64,000 nucleotides of DNA from JAPLKX01 sp035530195 (lineage in GTDB: Bacteria > Hydrogenedentota > Hydrogenedentia > Hydrogenedentales > SLHB01): assembly GCA_035530195.1 (NCBI GenBank), contig DATKVG010000036.1, positions 42,826 to 106,825 on the forward strand, written 5' to 3'. A program made the position numbers and the translations under genes. The notes under the pieces are model-generated. The model had not been told where the DNA came from, searched no databases, and saw nothing but the letters and a program-made list of their open reading frames with translations. Below are positions 34,701 through 43,323 of this stretch, piece by piece; positions within the stretch are counted from its first letter, which is position 1; each line of letters starts with the position of its first letter.

Positions 34701-35234
34701 AAAGTCGTGGTTATGCCCGCCAACGGTCAAGACGCGAACCTGCAGTACCGAACCGATTCCCGCGGCTATTATCGCGCCGCCGATTTGCAGGAAGGCATCT
34801 ACGATATCCAAGTTCAGGACGTTTTTTCCCCTGCAAAAGTGTTCGCCTTCACGCCCGGCGTTGAAGCCCGCGAAAACGAAGTCACCCGCGTCGACTTCCC
34901 CATCGGCGTGGGCAGCATAGAGGTCGGCGTCGATCGCATTCGCGAAGGCGAGCTCGCACAAATCGCCGTCTACCCGGACACGGCCGATTTCTCCATCATT
35001 TCCGCCGCGCTTTCCGGCCAATTCGTCGCGTATGCAACCGTTTCGCCCGGCGAGCCGCACCGATTCGACCAGATCCCCGCAGGCATTTACTACGTCGGCG
35101 CCGTCGCCGTACCCGCAAACAAAGTCGACGACGAGGCCACGTTGCTCGCGCAGATCGAAAGCGGAAAATATGCAATGTCTCCGGTCGAGGTCGTTTCGGG
35201 GGAAACCGCACCCGTCAACCTGACGCTGCCGTAG
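31800..35234 (+). CDS. ECF sigma factor fused via a membrane helix to Ig/carboxypeptidase-regulatory-like repeats
   Basis: Encodes 1144 aa from ATG 31800 behind GAGGAGG; the frame extends upstream through repeat DNA only. Residues ~10-170 are a complete ECF sigma factor: region 2 (DAFGILLDRYSHIVYGVAY, ADAEEITQDTFVRLYQWL) and region 4 (LDETHREVLILHYFQAVKI, EIARLLDISSQAAAKRLQ). A hydrophobic stretch at ~220-245 (VVTSVAAAAILIAIGLYAG) should span the membrane. After a Pro/Thr-rich linker come about eight beta-sandwich modules of the carboxypeptidase-regulatory type (GLVLDASFRPVAGATVQL, GRLTLAGDGRPIPDVVI, GTIRDRQTGEPVPHCRIY, GTVAYADGSPAPGAYVAA, GTVVDTAGQPQQGMTVAA, GRVIVNGAPLPGAFVVAR). Topology would put sigma inside and repeats outside. 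Confidence 0.88.
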   Translation: MFTSIYTDQGIVRRVLRGNTDAFGILLDRYSHIVYGVAYARTGNAADAEEITQDTFVRLYQWLDRIAGRSSIGPWLVEVARNAATDLLRQRHRETPMAAPVEQAVAARDFARDELRRMVWDQLADLDETHREVLILHYFQAVKIREIARLLDISSQAAAKRLQRSRDELGRRLLDAVGEEAAATRPDSRRNKKVLAAIAAAPHAWQPSPALSLAGAAIVGASAAKVVTSVAAAAILIAIGLYAGWRHANRPYHTQNITAQSTFEEKATQVRSHQAPDSQTTAPPTAETLPAPKDAASPPTVPKAAVYGLVLDASFRPVAGATVQLSNKPAMAQAVQRSKAGYYPAQVEPLEMTTLSADDGSFYFDEVPLTEDPLLSTVLVTCEKGALYGEAGFRCPAGGREQYVEVFVGPAAALTVRVVDETGAGIPNAKVSISSIHDFTRFQPEEIAGLDGTLIVPRMVPGLYEIGAGQYGYDNVVEQRVLTSGKQTIVLTLGTGNSLSGRLTLAGDGRPIPDVVIRSYCPNRRQPVAKTDANGNFFMKGLDADVYEFNMDPEAAPYVIVDSPRVRVSEGVPVTGVEVQAVEGAYVSGTIRDRQTGEPVPHCRIYFNPPRRVATRGTWSRTYSDEDGRYTAGPLIPNAYEVLFFGSSGIERANFTLPALQNMENVDFEINGPLRIVGTVAYADGSPAPGAYVAAAGDNQNVVSAIADESGRFAVTSGAPGSPVYLQASDAGLLSPLTGPVREGQEYVLQLQPAARIEGTVVDTAGQPQQGMTVAAVSSQPDAISFFTPTGPGWSSGRDVAGTCADTSRTGYFQITPILPGAYELQVYAASSPAGYPAATAKASVSAGQTLHTRLVVDTGVFGSAEGRVIVNGAPLPGAFVVARCEGENWLGTVMEYTDADGCYRLSHLRPGKMRIRMIARIDQETWNREQEITVTSGETARVDFEVGETGCGFDGFVTFGAAPALAKVVVMPANGQDANLQYRTDSRGYYRAADLQEGIYDIQVQDVFSPAKVFAFTPGVEARENEVTRVDFPIGVGSIEVGVDRIREGELAQIAVYPDTADFSIISAALSGQFVAYATVSPGEPHRFDQIPAGIYYVGAVAVPANKVDDEATLLAQIESGKYAMSPVEVVSGETAPVNLTLP

Positions 35235-35278
35235 CTGCAAGCGACATAAGATCTGGCCACGGGTCTTTCGGCTCTTTC

Positions 35279-35312
35279 CTTATGTCGCTTGTGTCCCTTA
35301 TGTCCCTTCAGC
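35279..35312. repeat. 9-bp-period repeat (GTCCCTTAT units)
   Basis: Three to four units between the ECF fusion and the metallophosphatase gene; same unit type as at 45021-45051. Confidence 0.7.
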
Positions 35313-35390
35313 AGGCGTCAGCGCGCCTCAAATGCTTCCCCCCTTTCGATCGTGCTAAACTGCAGCCCGTCTAAAACAGGAGGTCTGCTC

Positions 35391-37214
35391 ATGCCGCGCT
35401 TGCTTTTCTTAACCGCCGTTTTCGCCGCCTTATCGCCCCTGGCCCTCGCCGCCCCATCATTCCAACCCGACGTAGAAACCCCTGCAAAACCCTGGACAAG
35501 CCTCGACCTCAACAACGAGCCGAATGTCTTCCGGTTCGCCATCGTCAGCGACAACGCCGGCGGACCCCGATGGGGCATATTCGAGGAGGCCGTCGCAAAA
35601 CTCAACCTCCTCCAGCCCGAGTTCGTCATCACCACCGGCGACCTCATCGAAGGTTATGAAGACGACGCCCAAGCCATCAACAAACAGTGGGACCGGTTCG
35701 TGGCCGCCCGCGACAAACTCGAAATGCCGTTTTTCCACGTCCCCGGTAACCACGATAACGGCCGCCCCATGTGGTCGGAAATCTACAACGCCCGGTTCGG
35801 CAAACCGTTCTACCACTTCATCTACAAAAACGTCCTGTTCCTCTGCCTCGCCACAAACACCTCGCCCGACTACGGCACCGGCATCAGCATCGAGCAGGTC
35901 GATTACGTCAAGCGCGTCCTCGACGAGAATAAGAACGTCCGTTACACCCTCGTGTTCCAGCACAAACCACTCTGGAACGACGAGAAAAACGCCGAATGGA
36001 AAGAAATCGAAGCCGCGCTCAAAGGCCGCCCGTGTACCGTATTCGCCGGCCACACCCACAATTACCTCAGCCAGGAACGCGACGGCATCAGTTTCATCAC
36101 ACTGGCCACCACGGGCGCGGGCAGCATGCTGCGCGGCCCCGCGTCCGGCGACTTCGACCACATCGCCTGGGTCACGATGACCAAGAACGGCCCGCGCATC
36201 GCCAACCTCTTGCTCGATGGCATCTACGACAAGGACCTCCGCACCTCGCAAACCGTTTCCAAGCTCGGCCTGTTCCGTTTTAATGCCGCCGTCACCGCCT
36301 CCCCGCTCGCCATCGCAACTCCGCAATTCGACTCGGCAACCTCGCACCTCACCATTACCAATCCGGCCGACTCGCCCATGCGCGTGAAAATCCTCACCGA
36401 AACCGCCGCAGGCGTCCGCATCGAGCCAAGCACCGTCGCCGCGATCGTCCCGCCGCAAGGCAAGCACGAAATCGACCTCCGCGTCTCCGCCGACTCACCC
36501 ATCCCCGCACCCGAGGCGCAGCCCGTCGTCCTACACTGGACCGCCTGCTACGATGGCAACAACACGCGCCCCGTCGAACTTGCCGGCCAGATTGTCCTGC
36601 CCGTCGACGCGCCGTTTGAAATACCCGCCGCGCCTGCCGCGCCCGCCATCGACGGCAACCTCGACGACTGGGCCGGCCTCCCCTTCGCCGTCAACCAACC
36701 CGCCGACATCTACACGACGCCACAGGCCTGGAAAGGCCCGCAGGATGGCTCGTTCCGATTCGGCGTCAGCCACGACGACCAGTTCCTCTACGTCGGCATC
36801 AAATGCACCGACGACGAGCCCGCTTTCGACGGCTGGAAATACTGGGAAGATTTTGCCATTCTGCTCGTCGACGCCCGCGCGTCCGAAAAAGACGACATCA
36901 AAACGTCCGCGTTCAGCGTCATGGCCGGCCCCCAACTCGACGCCGCGCAAGTCGAAGAATACTCAATGGGCGATGCACCCGAGGGCATCAAGACCGCCAG
37001 CCTCCCCGCCGCCGACGGGTTCACCGCCGAATTCGCCATCCCCCTCGCTTACCTCAACGAAAAGCAGGCCGGCGCCTGGCAGCACGTCCGGCTCAACCTG
37101 GCTTTCAGCGATTTCGACCGCAAAGACTCCAGAGAGGGCGCCACCATTCTCTACTGGCGCCCCCAATGGGAACGCAAGCCCGTCTTCAACTCCGGATTAT
37201 TTAACAAAAAGTAA
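35391..37214 (+). CDS. Secreted calcineurin-like metallophosphoesterase with CBM9-like C-terminal domain
   Basis: Encodes 607 aa from ATG 35391, behind AGGAGG. Signal peptide LLFLTAVFAALSPLALA. The phosphoesterase domain (~45-290) shows FAIVSDNAGG, VITTGDLIEG, FHVPGNHDNG, FQHKPLW and FAGHTHNY; the usual D-x-H start is D-N here, a slight deviation. A middle beta domain (~300-400) is followed by a sugar-binding-type sandwich (AAPAIDGNLDDWAGLPF, GISHDDQFLYVGIKCTDDE-like region, FTAEFAIPLAYL). It likely removes phosphate from extracellular substrates. Confidence 0.85.
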   Translation: MPRLLFLTAVFAALSPLALAAPSFQPDVETPAKPWTSLDLNNEPNVFRFAIVSDNAGGPRWGIFEEAVAKLNLLQPEFVITTGDLIEGYEDDAQAINKQWDRFVAARDKLEMPFFHVPGNHDNGRPMWSEIYNARFGKPFYHFIYKNVLFLCLATNTSPDYGTGISIEQVDYVKRVLDENKNVRYTLVFQHKPLWNDEKNAEWKEIEAALKGRPCTVFAGHTHNYLSQERDGISFITLATTGAGSMLRGPASGDFDHIAWVTMTKNGPRIANLLLDGIYDKDLRTSQTVSKLGLFRFNAAVTASPLAIATPQFDSATSHLTITNPADSPMRVKILTETAAGVRIEPSTVAAIVPPQGKHEIDLRVSADSPIPAPEAQPVVLHWTACYDGNNTRPVELAGQIVLPVDAPFEIPAAPAAPAIDGNLDDWAGLPFAVNQPADIYTTPQAWKGPQDGSFRFGVSHDDQFLYVGIKCTDDEPAFDGWKYWEDFAILLVDARASEKDDIKTSAFSVMAGPQLDAAQVEEYSMGDAPEGIKTASLPAADGFTAEFAIPLAYLNEKQAGAWQHVRLNLAFSDFDRKDSREGATILYWRPQWERKPVFNSGLFNKK

Positions 37215-37240
37215 GACCCAAAAACATTGCTATATGGACT

Positions 37241-37262
37241 GCGGTGGCTCGCCACCGCTTTT
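37241..37262 (+). terminator. Hairpin terminator after the metallophosphatase gene
   Basis: GCGGTGG, a CTCG loop and CCACCGC (37241-37258) are followed by TTTTCC. It lies between convergent genes. Confidence 0.65.
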
Positions 37263-37328
37263 CCTTTTCCCACAAACAGTTCTCGTGCCCTCATCCTTCA
37301 CCCTTCTTAATTCGTAATTCGTAATTCA

Positions 37329-37755
37329 TCATTGCGCTTCCCCCATCATCTCAAACTTCAGCACACCCCCCTCCCCAATCTCATCATGCGTGACCCACGT
37401 CCGCTCCACCGGCTTGTCGTTCAGCCACACCGCCCGCACATACATATTCTCCGCCCCATAGTTCTCCACCACGATCTTCAGCGTCGCCTTGCCTATCCGC
37501 ACTGCAGACACGCCGCCCCTCCCACGTGTCCGACGCCTTCTTCGCCAGCGCGTCGAAATCCCGCCCCGCCGCTTCTGCCTCGAGGTTCGCCCGTGCGTTC
37601 GCGATGCTGACGTACGAGATCCCCACACGCACTTCGACCTTCAAGTCTTCGCCCGCCCGCGCCGCAAACGCCAAATCCGCGCCCGTGCTCGAACCGGCCG
37701 CCTCCATCTTTCCCGCATCGAAACCCTCCGGCGCCACTAAAAAGGCCACAAGTTC
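37329..37755 (-). pseudogene. Relic of a GH92 alpha-mannosidase
   Basis: Two out-of-frame pieces on the minus strand match GH92 enzymes. The upstream piece contains VEVRVGISYVSIANARANLE and FDALAKKASDTWE, the end of the GH92 N-terminal beta domain. The downstream piece has GAENMYVRAVWLNDKPVERT and GGVLKFEMMGEAQ, the C-terminal end of the catalytic region. The ~400-residue toroid between them is missing; the junction is near 37505. The 5' part is also lost and overlaps the end of the M56 gene. The gene cannot be functional. Confidence 0.7.
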
Positions 37756-39230
37756 TTGAGGAACCACCTCCGAGCCTTCTGCCACGGATTGAGGCCGATG
37801 CCATTCGTTTTGGCAAGTTCTTCGTAGGAAGGCTTCGGGACGCCTTTTTGATGGAAGTACGTGCCGCCAAACCCTTCGCCTCCGGGATATGGGTAATAGC
37901 TGACGTGCAGGCGTCCGCGTTTGATGATAGTAAATTGGCGCGTGAAGCCGCCCTCACCGGCCTCTACCAGGCCGCCTGTTTCCGGCCCGACTTCTCCGTT
38001 GGTCGAGAAGAGGAGCAACATGGCGCGTTTTTCTGAGGCAAGCTTGTACCGGCCTTTCACCTCGTACCGCTGGCCCACCTCGAACTTCGGCGATGTCCCG
38101 CGGACCTCGAGAATATCAATCGAGTCGCCAGGCCGGAACGCTGACCAGGATTCCTGATAGGTTTCGATTTCGATCAGATGCGGGAACTCGGCGGGGGGTG
38201 TTGACGTCGACACGGCCTTTTGTTGCGCCGTGGCCCCCGTCAGAAACACAGCCACGCAAATGGCCAGCAGCACCAGCCCCGCAGCCGTCAACCGGTAACC
38301 AGAACGAGCGTGTTGCGTAATCATGCGGATTCTCCTTTCGAGTTCAGACTTGTTCTCGGCAATACCTGCCGCGCCCACCAGTCGAACCGGGGGCGAGGCC
38401 CCTTGAACAAGTTTGATCAGCGTACGGCCGTAATTGCGGGCTTCCTGCTCCGCCATGTGCGACAGCGCGAGCGCGTCACAGGCATACTCGCGGTCCTGCC
38501 GCATGCGCTGGAAGCCATACCACACCAGCGGATTAAACCAATGAAGCGCCTGAAGCACTGAGCAAACCATGCCCACAATAAGGTCTGCCCGCTTTAAATG
38601 CGCAAGCTCATGAAGAAAAATGTGGCGCAACTCATTATCGCTCAGACTTTCCACTGCCCGCTTCGGCAATACGAGCCGCGGCCGCATCAGGCCGATCACG
38701 AGCGGGTAGGCAATCTCGGCCTCAGTTAACGCCACGGGCGGCCACGTCACACGGGTCTCGGCCTGACACGCCTTGAACGCCGCGAGCGCACGCGCATCCG
38801 TGATCTCACGGAAGCCGCCCAGCGATCGCGGCAGCCGCCGGCAGGTTACAACAACATGTATCCCCCATAGGGCGCACCCCGCCAGCCACACGAGCCTGAG
38901 CGCCGTATTCCAATCGCGGGGTTGGGCTTGTGGAACCGCGGCGGGCGGAGCTGGCGAATTCTGAACCGGCCTTATCGCGGCAAAGTTGGCGGAGATTTGA
39001 GTGGAAGTAACTGAGATCAGGTTGGCGGCGCTAAAGGGGTTCGCCGGCGCCCATGGCAGCAGCAGGCGAAGTAACAGCACGCTCCACAACAGGTACCGCG
39101 TTCGCGGCGTGAGCCGATTCGCGAATAACCATTGCAGAGCCAACACCGCGCACACCACCACGCACGCACCCACCGTCGACTCCAACACAAAACCGTACAA
39201 TGGGTCCATAACGACGGCCAGTGCGTTCAT
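37737..39230 (-). CDS. M56 (BlaR1/MecR1-type) membrane metallopeptidase, pair 1
   Basis: Encodes 497 aa; the start overlaps the BlaI gene by four bases. Membrane helices at ~15-38, 45-60, 110-130 and ~320-340 surround the zinc protease motif HELAH at 207-211, with a downstream REYACDALAL segment supplying the third ligand region. The C-terminal exterior domain is short (~150 aa, WSAFRPGDSIDILEV) and not penicillin-binding-like. It ends in WFLKNLWPF, a motif shared with the other M56 protein. Known: BlaR1 proteins sense a signal and cleave BlaI. The signal here is unknown. Confidence 0.9.
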   Translation of the reverse strand: MNALAVVMDPLYGFVLESTVGACVVVCAVLALQWLFANRLTPRTRYLLWSVLLLRLLLPWAPANPFSAANLISVTSTQISANFAAIRPVQNSPAPPAAVPQAQPRDWNTALRLVWLAGCALWGIHVVVTCRRLPRSLGGFREITDARALAAFKACQAETRVTWPPVALTEAEIAYPLVIGLMRPRLVLPKRAVESLSDNELRHIFLHELAHLKRADLIVGMVCSVLQALHWFNPLVWYGFQRMRQDREYACDALALSHMAEQEARNYGRTLIKLVQGASPPVRLVGAAGIAENKSELERRIRMITQHARSGYRLTAAGLVLLAICVAVFLTGATAQQKAVSTSTPPAEFPHLIEIETYQESWSAFRPGDSIDILEVRGTSPKFEVGQRYEVKGRYKLASEKRAMLLLFSTNGEVGPETGGLVEAGEGGFTRQFTIIKRGRLHVSYYPYPGGEGFGGTYFHQKGVPKPSYEELAKTNGIGLNPWQKARRWFLKNLWPF

Positions 39231-39604
39231 TGCCGCCCTCTCCTTTTCTCGTCCAAGAGCCGGCGAAGTGATTCCAAATCTTCCGCGGACAGGTTCTCGT
39301 CTTCCAGAAGCCCCGCTACCATTGGCTGGACCGCCCCGTCATACACCCTCCGCAAAAATGAGCCCCGCTCCCGCCGTGCCGCATCCTCCCGGCTGATCGA
39401 CGGCTCGTAAAGGTACTCCCGCCCAGATTTCCGAAACCCAACCGCTCCCTTCCGCGTCAGCCGCCCTATCAGCGTCCGAATCGTCGCCGCCGACCAGTTC
39501 TGCCCCTTCAACGCTTCCACCACCTCGTTCGCAGTTCGCGGCGACTGCTCCCACAACACCTTCATCACCTCCCACTCCGCTTCTGAAATCCGGTAATTCT
39601 TCAT
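39227..39604 (-). CDS. BlaI/MecI-family transcriptional repressor, pair 1
   Basis: Encodes 125 aa from ATG 39604 (MKNYRISEAEWEVMKVLW) preceded by GAGG; a longer start at 39622 is possible. Winged-helix DNA-binding part ANEVVEALKGQNWSAATIRTLIGRL, then a dimerisation helix set (GSFLRRVYDGAVQPMVAGLL, LSAEDLESLRRLLDEK). It should repress its own operon through the two dyads at 39623-39657 and be cleaved by the coupled M56 protease. Confidence 0.93.
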   Translation of the reverse strand: MKNYRISEAEWEVMKVLWEQSPRTANEVVEALKGQNWSAATIRTLIGRLTRKGAVGFRKSGREYLYEPSISREDAARRERGSFLRRVYDGAVQPMVAGLLEDENLSAEDLESLRRLLDEKRRGRQ

Positions 39605-39622
39605 CGGCCTCACCCTCATCAT

Positions 39623-39657
39623 TTACAACCGTAAGAGACATAATATTACATCCGTAA
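39623..39657. promoter_or_regulatory. Paired BlaI-type operators, locus 1
   Basis: TTACAACCGTAA (39623-39634) and TTACATCCGTAA (39646-39657) are two near-identical dyads 23 bp apart, directly upstream of the repressor gene. They also lie between it and the divergent ECF sigma gene, so both could be controlled. Confidence 0.75.
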
Positions 39658-39766
39658 TAGTTTGTCAAGCCCCAGGAAACATCACAAAATTAAACCAATC
39701 CAGCCCTCCCAATCCGTCATAATGGTGGAAGGCAAGGGAAATGACAGCATGGTAGAGGAACTCAAA

Positions 39767-40351
39767 ATGGAATCCGGCGACTCGAAAGCCTCCGCGGCCG
39801 GCGGCAAGCTTTCGTGGCCCCAGACGCCTGACGGGTTCCGCCACCTGGTGGAGGGCCATCTCCGGGGGCTGCTGGCCTACGCCGCGCATCGGTTGCGCGA
39901 CATTCACGACGCTGAGGACGTGGTTCAGGACGTGTTTGTCCGGGCGTACGCCGAGCGGGCCAAACACCGCGACGTGATCGAGGTGACCGCATACCTCTAC
40001 CGGATGACGTCCAACGCGTGCGCTGACCTGATGCGAAAACGGCGGGGCCGCTCCGCCATGCTCCGGCTCCTTCCGCGCTCCGACGACCCACCCTACGAGG
40101 GCGGGCCGGCCTCGCCGGAGCGCGGACCGAGCCAGGCTACCAGCGACGCCGAGCAGACCCAGCACGTCGAGCAACTCCTGGGCCGGCTGCCAAAAGCCCA
40201 GGCCGAGACGGTCCGGTTGCGCGTGTTCGGCGGCCTCACACTCGGTGAAATCGCCCTGCTTAACGGCTGTTCCATCCACACCGTCAGTTCTCGACTGCGA
40301 TACGGCTTTCGGAAGCTTCGCAGATTAGCCAAAAAGGATCGCACAACATGA
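39767..40351 (+). CDS. ECF-family RNA polymerase sigma factor
   Basis: Encodes 194 aa if ATG 39767 is used (GAGGAA eight bases before); ATG 39749 is an alternative. Region 2: GLLAYAAHRLRDIHDAEDVV, QDVFVRAYAERAK; region 4: LPKAQAETVRLRVFGGLTLG, EIALLNGCSIHTVSSRLR. It overlaps the following anti-sigma gene by four bases, a standard regulatory pair. It is divergent from BlaI pair 1 and could respond to it through the shared operators. Confidence 0.9.
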   Translation: MESGDSKASAAGGKLSWPQTPDGFRHLVEGHLRGLLAYAAHRLRDIHDAEDVVQDVFVRAYAERAKHRDVIEVTAYLYRMTSNACADLMRKRRGRSAMLRLLPRSDDPPYEGGPASPERGPSQATSDAEQTQHVEQLLGRLPKAQAETVRLRVFGGLTLGEIALLNGCSIHTVSSRLRYGFRKLRRLAKKDRTT

Positions 40352-41598
40352 CGTGCAAACAAATCAAAGACTATCTCGACGGCCTGCTCCTGGCCGAACC
40401 CACTCCCCTGGAGACTCAAGCCGTCGAAGACCACATCCGCCATTGCGTTCCGTGCCGCGCCGAATACGAAGCCGCTCAAAAGACCCTTGCCCTCCTTCAA
40501 CCACCCACTCAACCAATGTCCACCGCCAACCTGAAGGAGAGAATCATGAACAGCTTAAACTCCGCCGAAAGGTGTGAAGCGACTCAAAATAAGCGGCGCA
40601 TACCGGTTGTGAAGGCTGCGATAGCGGCGGCCGCGGCCTTTGTAATACTCGCGCTGCTGGTGTACCCGACCCTGCAAACTTCATCGTCCTACGCGTTCGC
40701 GCAGACCATTGATGCGACGCGTGCCATTGAGAGTATCCATCTGCGCATGACGCCGGCGCCGTTTAATGCGGCCAGCGAGATCTGGGCGCAATTCGAGAAC
40801 GGGGAGTTGGTCCGGCTGAAGATGAGTTTTTCCAACACGCCGGACGGCCCGAAACACGTCCTCTGGGAAAACGATGAAGCACAGGTCTGGTTCAAAAAGA
40901 AGAACTGTATCAGCACCTTCCGCGACACGGAAACCATCCAGCAGTACAAGAAAGACTACAGTTCCTTCGACCCGCGCGTCGAAAACCTGTACAAGCAAGC
41001 GGAAGGAAACTTCACGGTCGACGTCAAAGAGCCGGCATCGCCCGCGGAACCCATCGTGGTCACCGTCACGGTTCCCGACAAGCCCAAGACCTACACCTAC
41101 ACGATCGATAGCAACACAAAACTCCTGCTGCGCCGCGACGTTTACTTCGGTGAGGAAATCAGGGAAAGCATAGAATACCTCGACTACAATCAAGTCGACC
41201 CTGCCGTGTTCGCGTTTGATGCACCGCCAGACGTTATGCGTGTCGACTTTACCAAGGGCGTGGGAATCGACCAGGGCGCGCTCAGCGACGCTGACATCGC
41301 GACCAAGGTCGTGCGGGAGTTTTTCGATGCCATCATCGCCAAAGACTACGCCAAAGCAAGCCCCCTGTTTTCCAACATGCCCCCGGCGAAACTCGAGGAA
41401 ATATTCGGAGGCATGAACATCATCCGCGTCATATCCATCGGCACTCCCGAGCCGCAGGAAGCAACCAGGTCGCTGCGCGTCCCATGCACACTCGAACGTG
41501 AAGTGAACGGCAAGACTGAAACCTTCGAGCCTGATGGACCGTTCGTCCGCCAAGGCGACAGCCTCCCGGGCTACTGGACCATCTCCGGCGGCATCTAA
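40348..41598 (+). CDS. Zinc-finger anti-sigma factor with LolA-like exterior domain
   Basis: Encodes 416 aa. The cytoplasmic end has the anti-sigma zinc motif H29-x3-C33-x2-C36 (HIRHCVPC). A membrane helix lies at ~88-108 (AAIAAAAAFVILALLVYP). The exterior part (~115-310) resembles LolA/RseB-type lipoprotein-sensing folds (IHLRMTPAPFNAASEIWAQF, VWFKKKNCISTFRDTET), and the last ~100 residues look SnoaL/NTF2-like (VVREFFDAIIAKDYAKAS). It should hold the upstream ECF factor inactive until an envelope signal arrives. Confidence 0.85.
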   Translation: MTCKQIKDYLDGLLLAEPTPLETQAVEDHIRHCVPCRAEYEAAQKTLALLQPPTQPMSTANLKERIMNSLNSAERCEATQNKRRIPVVKAAIAAAAAFVILALLVYPTLQTSSSYAFAQTIDATRAIESIHLRMTPAPFNAASEIWAQFENGELVRLKMSFSNTPDGPKHVLWENDEAQVWFKKKNCISTFRDTETIQQYKKDYSSFDPRVENLYKQAEGNFTVDVKEPASPAEPIVVTVTVPDKPKTYTYTIDSNTKLLLRRDVYFGEEIRESIEYLDYNQVDPAVFAFDAPPDVMRVDFTKGVGIDQGALSDADIATKVVREFFDAIIAKDYAKASPLFSNMPPAKLEEIFGGMNIIRVISIGTPEPQEATRSLRVPCTLEREVNGKTETFEPDGPFVRQGDSLPGYWTISGGI

Positions 41599-41617
41599 AC
41601 GCTTCCGACTTTTGAAG

Positions 41618-41662
41618 GATAACAGGATGAACAGGATAGCCTGAACATCCTGTTATCTTTTT
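41618..41662 (+). terminator. Rho-independent terminator after the anti-sigma gene
   Basis: GATAACAGGATG (41618-41629) pairs with CATCCTGTTATC (41646-41657), followed by TTTTT. The stem is a common intergenic repeat type. Confidence 0.7.
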
Positions 41663-41716
41663 CCAATGACAGCGAGTTGTGATAGGATGGGGCACTCAAC
41701 CGCAGGAGGATTCACC

Positions 41717-43315
41717 ATGAAGCCCGCTCTTGTTGTTGCATTCCTCGCACTGATTGTCGCGCCCCTCGCCCTCGCCCAGGCCCCCGCCGCCTCTCAGTTC
41801 AACCCGGGCAATTTCGGGGCCAAGGGCGACGGCACGGCCAAAGACACCGCCGCGGTCCAATCCGCCATCGACGCATGCGCTGCCGCCGGCGGCGGAACCG
41901 TCTATTTTGCCCCCGGAACCTACCTCTGCGGCAGCGTCCGGCTCAAGACGGGCGTCTACCTCTACCTCGATGCCGCCGCCACTATCAAAGGCAGTCCCGA
42001 CAATACCGACTACAACAAGATTGAGAAACTCGATTTCAAAAATGACGCGGATGCCGAGACCTCGTTCTTCCACTACGCGTTGATTTGGGCGGAAGACGCC
42101 GAGCGGATCGGCGTCACCGGCCCCGGAACCATCGACGGCAACCGCACCAGGCGCCACGGTCCGAAACCAACCGCGTTCAAGCGGTGCCGGTTCCTCGAAG
42201 TCAAGGGCATTCATATCATCAACGCCCCCAATTATTGCATCAGCATGCTCGGCTGCGATTACGTCAATATCGACGGCGTCACCATTCTCAACGCCTACTG
42301 CGACGGCATCGACCCCGATTCGTGCCGCAACGTCCGCATCTCGAACTGCCACATCGAATCCAGGGATGACGCCATCGTACCCAAAACCAGTTTCGCGCTC
42401 GGCGAGCACCGATCCTGCGAAAACATCTCCGTCACCAACTGTTACCTGTCCACCCCGTGCAACTGTTTCAAGCTCGGCACCGAATCCGGCGGCGATTTCA
42501 AATACATCACCGTCAGCAATTGCGTCATGACCGGCTTTAATAAACTCTCTCCCGCCACCAGCGGCATCTCGCTCGAATCCGTCGACGGCGCCAACGTCGA
42601 CGGCGTCGCCATCTCCAACATCTCCATGTACAACATCGACTCGCCCATCTTCATCCGGCTCGGCGCACGCCTCCGCGACAACGCGCCCGCGCCCGGCTCG
42701 TTGCGCAACGTGATCATCAGCAACGTCGTCGCCGTCGACGCAATGGCCCCAAGCTCGATCACCGGAATACCCGGCGCTTATCCCGAAGGCATCAGCCTCT
42801 CAAACATCCGACTCACCTACAGCACCGGCCTGCCGGCAATGGATCCAAACGCCCCCGTCCCCGAACTCGAAAAAGAATATCCCGACGCCGATATGTTTGA
42901 AAGCCTCCCCGCATACGGCCTGTATTGCCGGCATGTCAAAGACCTCACGCTCGACAACGTCCACCTGCTTTACGCCGACAATTTCCGGCGCAGGCCCCCC
43001 GAGGGCGTGTCAAAGCCGCCCGCGCCCGGCAACCCCGGCACCGCACTCGTCGCCGACGACGTGATCGGCCTCGACATCGACGCCCTTCACACCCGCGCCG
43101 CCAAAGACTTTCCCGTCCTCAAGTTCATCAACGTCCGCGAAGCGTCCGTCCGCAACTCCCGCGCTCCCGAAAAAACCGGCCTGTATCTCCACGTCTCCGG
43201 CAAAGACTCCGCCCGGATCAATTTCACGAACAACGCCATGTTGAACGCCGAGGCCGCCGTAACCACGGCCGCCGAAGTCCCACCGCAAATCGTACACAAA
43301 GCCCCTGACAGCTAA
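41717..43315 (+). CDS. Secreted GH28-family (polygalacturonase-like) enzyme
   Basis: Encodes 532 aa from ATG 41717 behind GGAGGA. Signal peptide ALVVAFLALIVAPLALA. A pectin-lyase-like right-handed beta-helix follows, opening with FGAKGDGTAKDTAAVQSAID. GH28 signatures are DGIDPDSCRNVRISNC, SRDDAIVPK and RSCENISVTNCYL with FKLGTESGGDFKYI, giving the catalytic aspartates. Such enzymes hydrolyse galacturonans or related rhamno-/xylogalacturonans. It fits the PL22-like lyase at the window end. Confidence 0.88.
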   Translation: MKPALVVAFLALIVAPLALAQAPAASQFNPGNFGAKGDGTAKDTAAVQSAIDACAAAGGGTVYFAPGTYLCGSVRLKTGVYLYLDAAATIKGSPDNTDYNKIEKLDFKNDADAETSFFHYALIWAEDAERIGVTGPGTIDGNRTRRHGPKPTAFKRCRFLEVKGIHIINAPNYCISMLGCDYVNIDGVTILNAYCDGIDPDSCRNVRISNCHIESRDDAIVPKTSFALGEHRSCENISVTNCYLSTPCNCFKLGTESGGDFKYITVSNCVMTGFNKLSPATSGISLESVDGANVDGVAISNISMYNIDSPIFIRLGARLRDNAPAPGSLRNVIISNVVAVDAMAPSSITGIPGAYPEGISLSNIRLTYSTGLPAMDPNAPVPELEKEYPDADMFESLPAYGLYCRHVKDLTLDNVHLLYADNFRRRPPEGVSKPPAPGNPGTALVADDVIGLDIDALHTRAAKDFPVLKFINVREASVRNSRAPEKTGLYLHVSGKDSARINFTNNAMLNAEAAVTTAAEVPPQIVHKAPDS

Positions 43316-43323
43316 ACGCCCCT

